64,000 nucleotides of DNA from Sphingomicrobium clamense. GTDB lineage: Bacteria > Pseudomonadota > Alphaproteobacteria > Sphingomonadales > Sphingomonadaceae. Both the position numbers and the translations under genes were made by a program. Positions 62,843 through 64,000 of the stretch are shown piece by piece. The DNA lies in the NCBI RefSeq assembly GCF_019264355.1, contig NZ_JAHVAH010000001.1, forward strand, positions 2,030,001 through 2,094,000, written 5' to 3'. Positions within the stretch are counted from its first letter, which is position 1, and every line of letters begins with the position of its first letter. The notes under the pieces were generated by a model. It made no database searches, had not been told where the DNA came from, and worked only from the letters and a program-made list of their open reading frames with translations.

Positions 62843-62941
62843 CCGCCTGCGCCAACCGCCGCCGAGATCGCTCACACGGCTCGACAAGCTAGCGCCCCTG
62901 CCTTATCGCCCGCTGCAACCAGTTCCAGGGAGCCTTTTTAC

Positions 62942-63928
62942 GTGTCCAACACCGCCAACACGCTCGACCGCGTCCTCGTCCTCGAAATGGTCCGCGTGAC
63001 CGAAGCTGCCGCCATCGCCGCCTCCAAGTGGATCGGGCGCGGCGACAATGATGCGGCCGACGCCGCAGCGGTCGAGGCGATGCGCGAACAATTGAACAAG
63101 CTGCCGATGGACGGCACGGTTGTGATCGGCGAGGGCGAGCGCGACGAGGCGCCCATGCTCTATATCGGCGAGAAAGTGGGCTCCAATCCGCGCGACGAGG
63201 ACGTGCCGGGCATCGACATCGCGCTCGACCCGCTCGAAGGCACCACCATCACCGCCAAGGCCGGACCCAACGCGCTCGCGGTGCTTGCCATCGCCGAGGC
63301 CGGACACCTGCTCAACGCGCCCGACGTCTACATGCAGAAGATCGCGATCGGGCCGGGCTATCCGGACGGCACGATCGATCTTGCCGATAGCGTCACCAAC
63401 AACGTCAAGCGCCTCGCGGCGGCCAAGGGGGTCGAGCCGGGCGATATCAACGCCTGCGTACTCGACCGCGACCGCCACGCCGACATCATCGCCGAGCTGC
63501 GATCGATCGGCTGCGGCGTGATGCTGATCCCCGACGGCGACGTAGCGGGTGTCATTGCCACCACCGATCCCGATACGCAGGTCGACATCTACATCGGCAC
63601 CGGCGGCGCGCCCGAGGGCGTGCTCGCGGCTGCTGCGCTGCGCTGCGTCGGCGGGCAGATCCAGGGCAAGCTGCTGTTCCGCGACGATGACGAGCGCGGC
63701 CGCGCCGAGCGTTGGGGGATCACCGATCTAGACCGCATCTACACCCTCGACGACATGGCCAAGGGCGACTGCATCTTCGCCGCGACCGGCGTCACCGACG
63801 GTTCGCTGCTCGACGGCGTCAAGCGCCGCAAGGGCGGCTGCATCGAGACCGAGAGCATCGTCATGCGCGCCTCCTCGGGCACCGTGCGCTACGTCAAGGG
63901 CGAACACCGCAAGGGCGCGCCCGCCTGA
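62942..63928 (+). CDS. glpX: class II fructose-1,6-bisphosphatase (GlpX)
   Basis: 328 residues from a GTG at 62942 with AGGGAG upstream. GlpX landmarks: AAIAASKWIGRGDNDAADAA, GTVVIGEGERDEAPMLYIGE (metal-binding Glu residues), IDIALDPLEGTTITA and GGAPEGVLAAAALRCVGGQ. It hydrolyses fructose 1,6-bisphosphate in gluconeogenesis. It is the last complete gene in the window. Regulation by oxygen is suggested by the upstream box. Confidence 0.96.
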   Translation: MSNTANTLDRVLVLEMVRVTEAAAIAASKWIGRGDNDAADAAAVEAMREQLNKLPMDGTVVIGEGERDEAPMLYIGEKVGSNPRDEDVPGIDIALDPLEGTTITAKAGPNALAVLAIAEAGHLLNAPDVYMQKIAIGPGYPDGTIDLADSVTNNVKRLAAAKGVEPGDINACVLDRDRHADIIAELRSIGCGVMLIPDGDVAGVIATTDPDTQVDIYIGTGGAPEGVLAAAALRCVGGQIQGKLLFRDDDERGRAERWGITDLDRIYTLDDMAKGDCIFAATGVTDGSLLDGVKRRKGGCIETESIVMRASSGTVRYVKGEHRKGAPA

Positions 63929-64000
63929 GGCCGCGCCGCCCTCGCTGTAGGATTTCCCTTCCCAAGGCGTATTAGTCGAGTAATATGGTCGAATGACCAT

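Overview
The window is one contiguous stretch of a high-GC alphaproteobacterial chromosome. It is most likely a sphingomonad (Sphingomonadaceae or a close relative). The evidence is a SciP (CtrA-inhibitor) gene, serine palmitoyltransferase with its dedicated acyl carrier protein, a ceramide-reductase-like gene and a ceramide-synthase-like gene, class I PhaC plus a phasin, GlpX-type fructose bisphosphatase, and sphingomonad-style dispersed inverted repeats. Most of the window is tightly packed core genome with many 1-4 base stop/start overlaps.

Positions 1-5.8 kb are different: visibly lower GC, accessory content, and a boundary at a tRNA-Ser(CGA) gene. This part holds a secreted Ala/Ser/Gly-rich protein, a secreted subtilisin-like protease, and an ECF sigma factor overlapping its anti-sigma gene. 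The first three genes share a GGATG-N17-CGTT promoter motif, which is perfectly palindromic between the protease and the sigma gene, so this looks like a self-contained ECF regulon. Next come a small DUF3008-type gene, the 3' half of a broken SDR gene, and an IS6-family element that abuts the break.

Positions 6-13 kb carry an SDR gene, an EF-hand protein with a two-component system, hspQ, rplU-rpmA, a GNAT gene, and a PF10118-type gene divergent from a TetR regulator. Positions 13-25.4 kb are a lipid-envelope block: obgE, a ceramide-reductase-like gene, acp, spt, a hybrid histidine kinase, a Tam41-like nucleotidyltransferase, a diacylglycerol/ceramide-kinase-like gene, lptF-lptG, a membrane desaturase/hydroxylase, and a ceramide-synthase-like acyltransferase. 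Together they outline a route from serine and acyl-ACP to ceramide, then to ceramide phosphate and possibly a nucleotide-activated or anionic sphingolipid, with LptFG-type export components embedded in the block. This is the most interesting system in the window.

Positions 25.4-40 kb are housekeeping: xth, an A-type Fe-S carrier, M23 peptidase, serC-serA, purA, a methyltransferase, a minus-strand run (DnaJ-like, YihY, fabI, a low-GC hypothetical, acylphosphatase, YkvA), pdxH, a CDF transporter, a PhzF-like gene and mnmA. Positions 40-48.5 kb hold sciP, two GlsB/YeaQ-type membrane proteins around a SIMPL protein, an RND adaptor/permease pair whose permease carries an extra hydrophobic insert, and a DUF445 protein. 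Positions 48.5-64 kb hold murA, clpS, a phasin with a lysine-rich N-terminus, gmk, a six-gene overlapping minus-strand operon (DUF4893, hypothetical, RluA-type synthase, HAD, small membrane protein, ATP12), rarD and small genes including one with an apparent CTG start, phaC, a TRIC-type channel, an aminotransferase, an L,D-transpeptidase, DUF2721, and glpX with a perfect FNR/FixK-type box upstream.

All calls come from reading the sequence and knowledge of the families. No database search was run, so gene symbols for the sphingolipid genes rest on family recognition and gene order.
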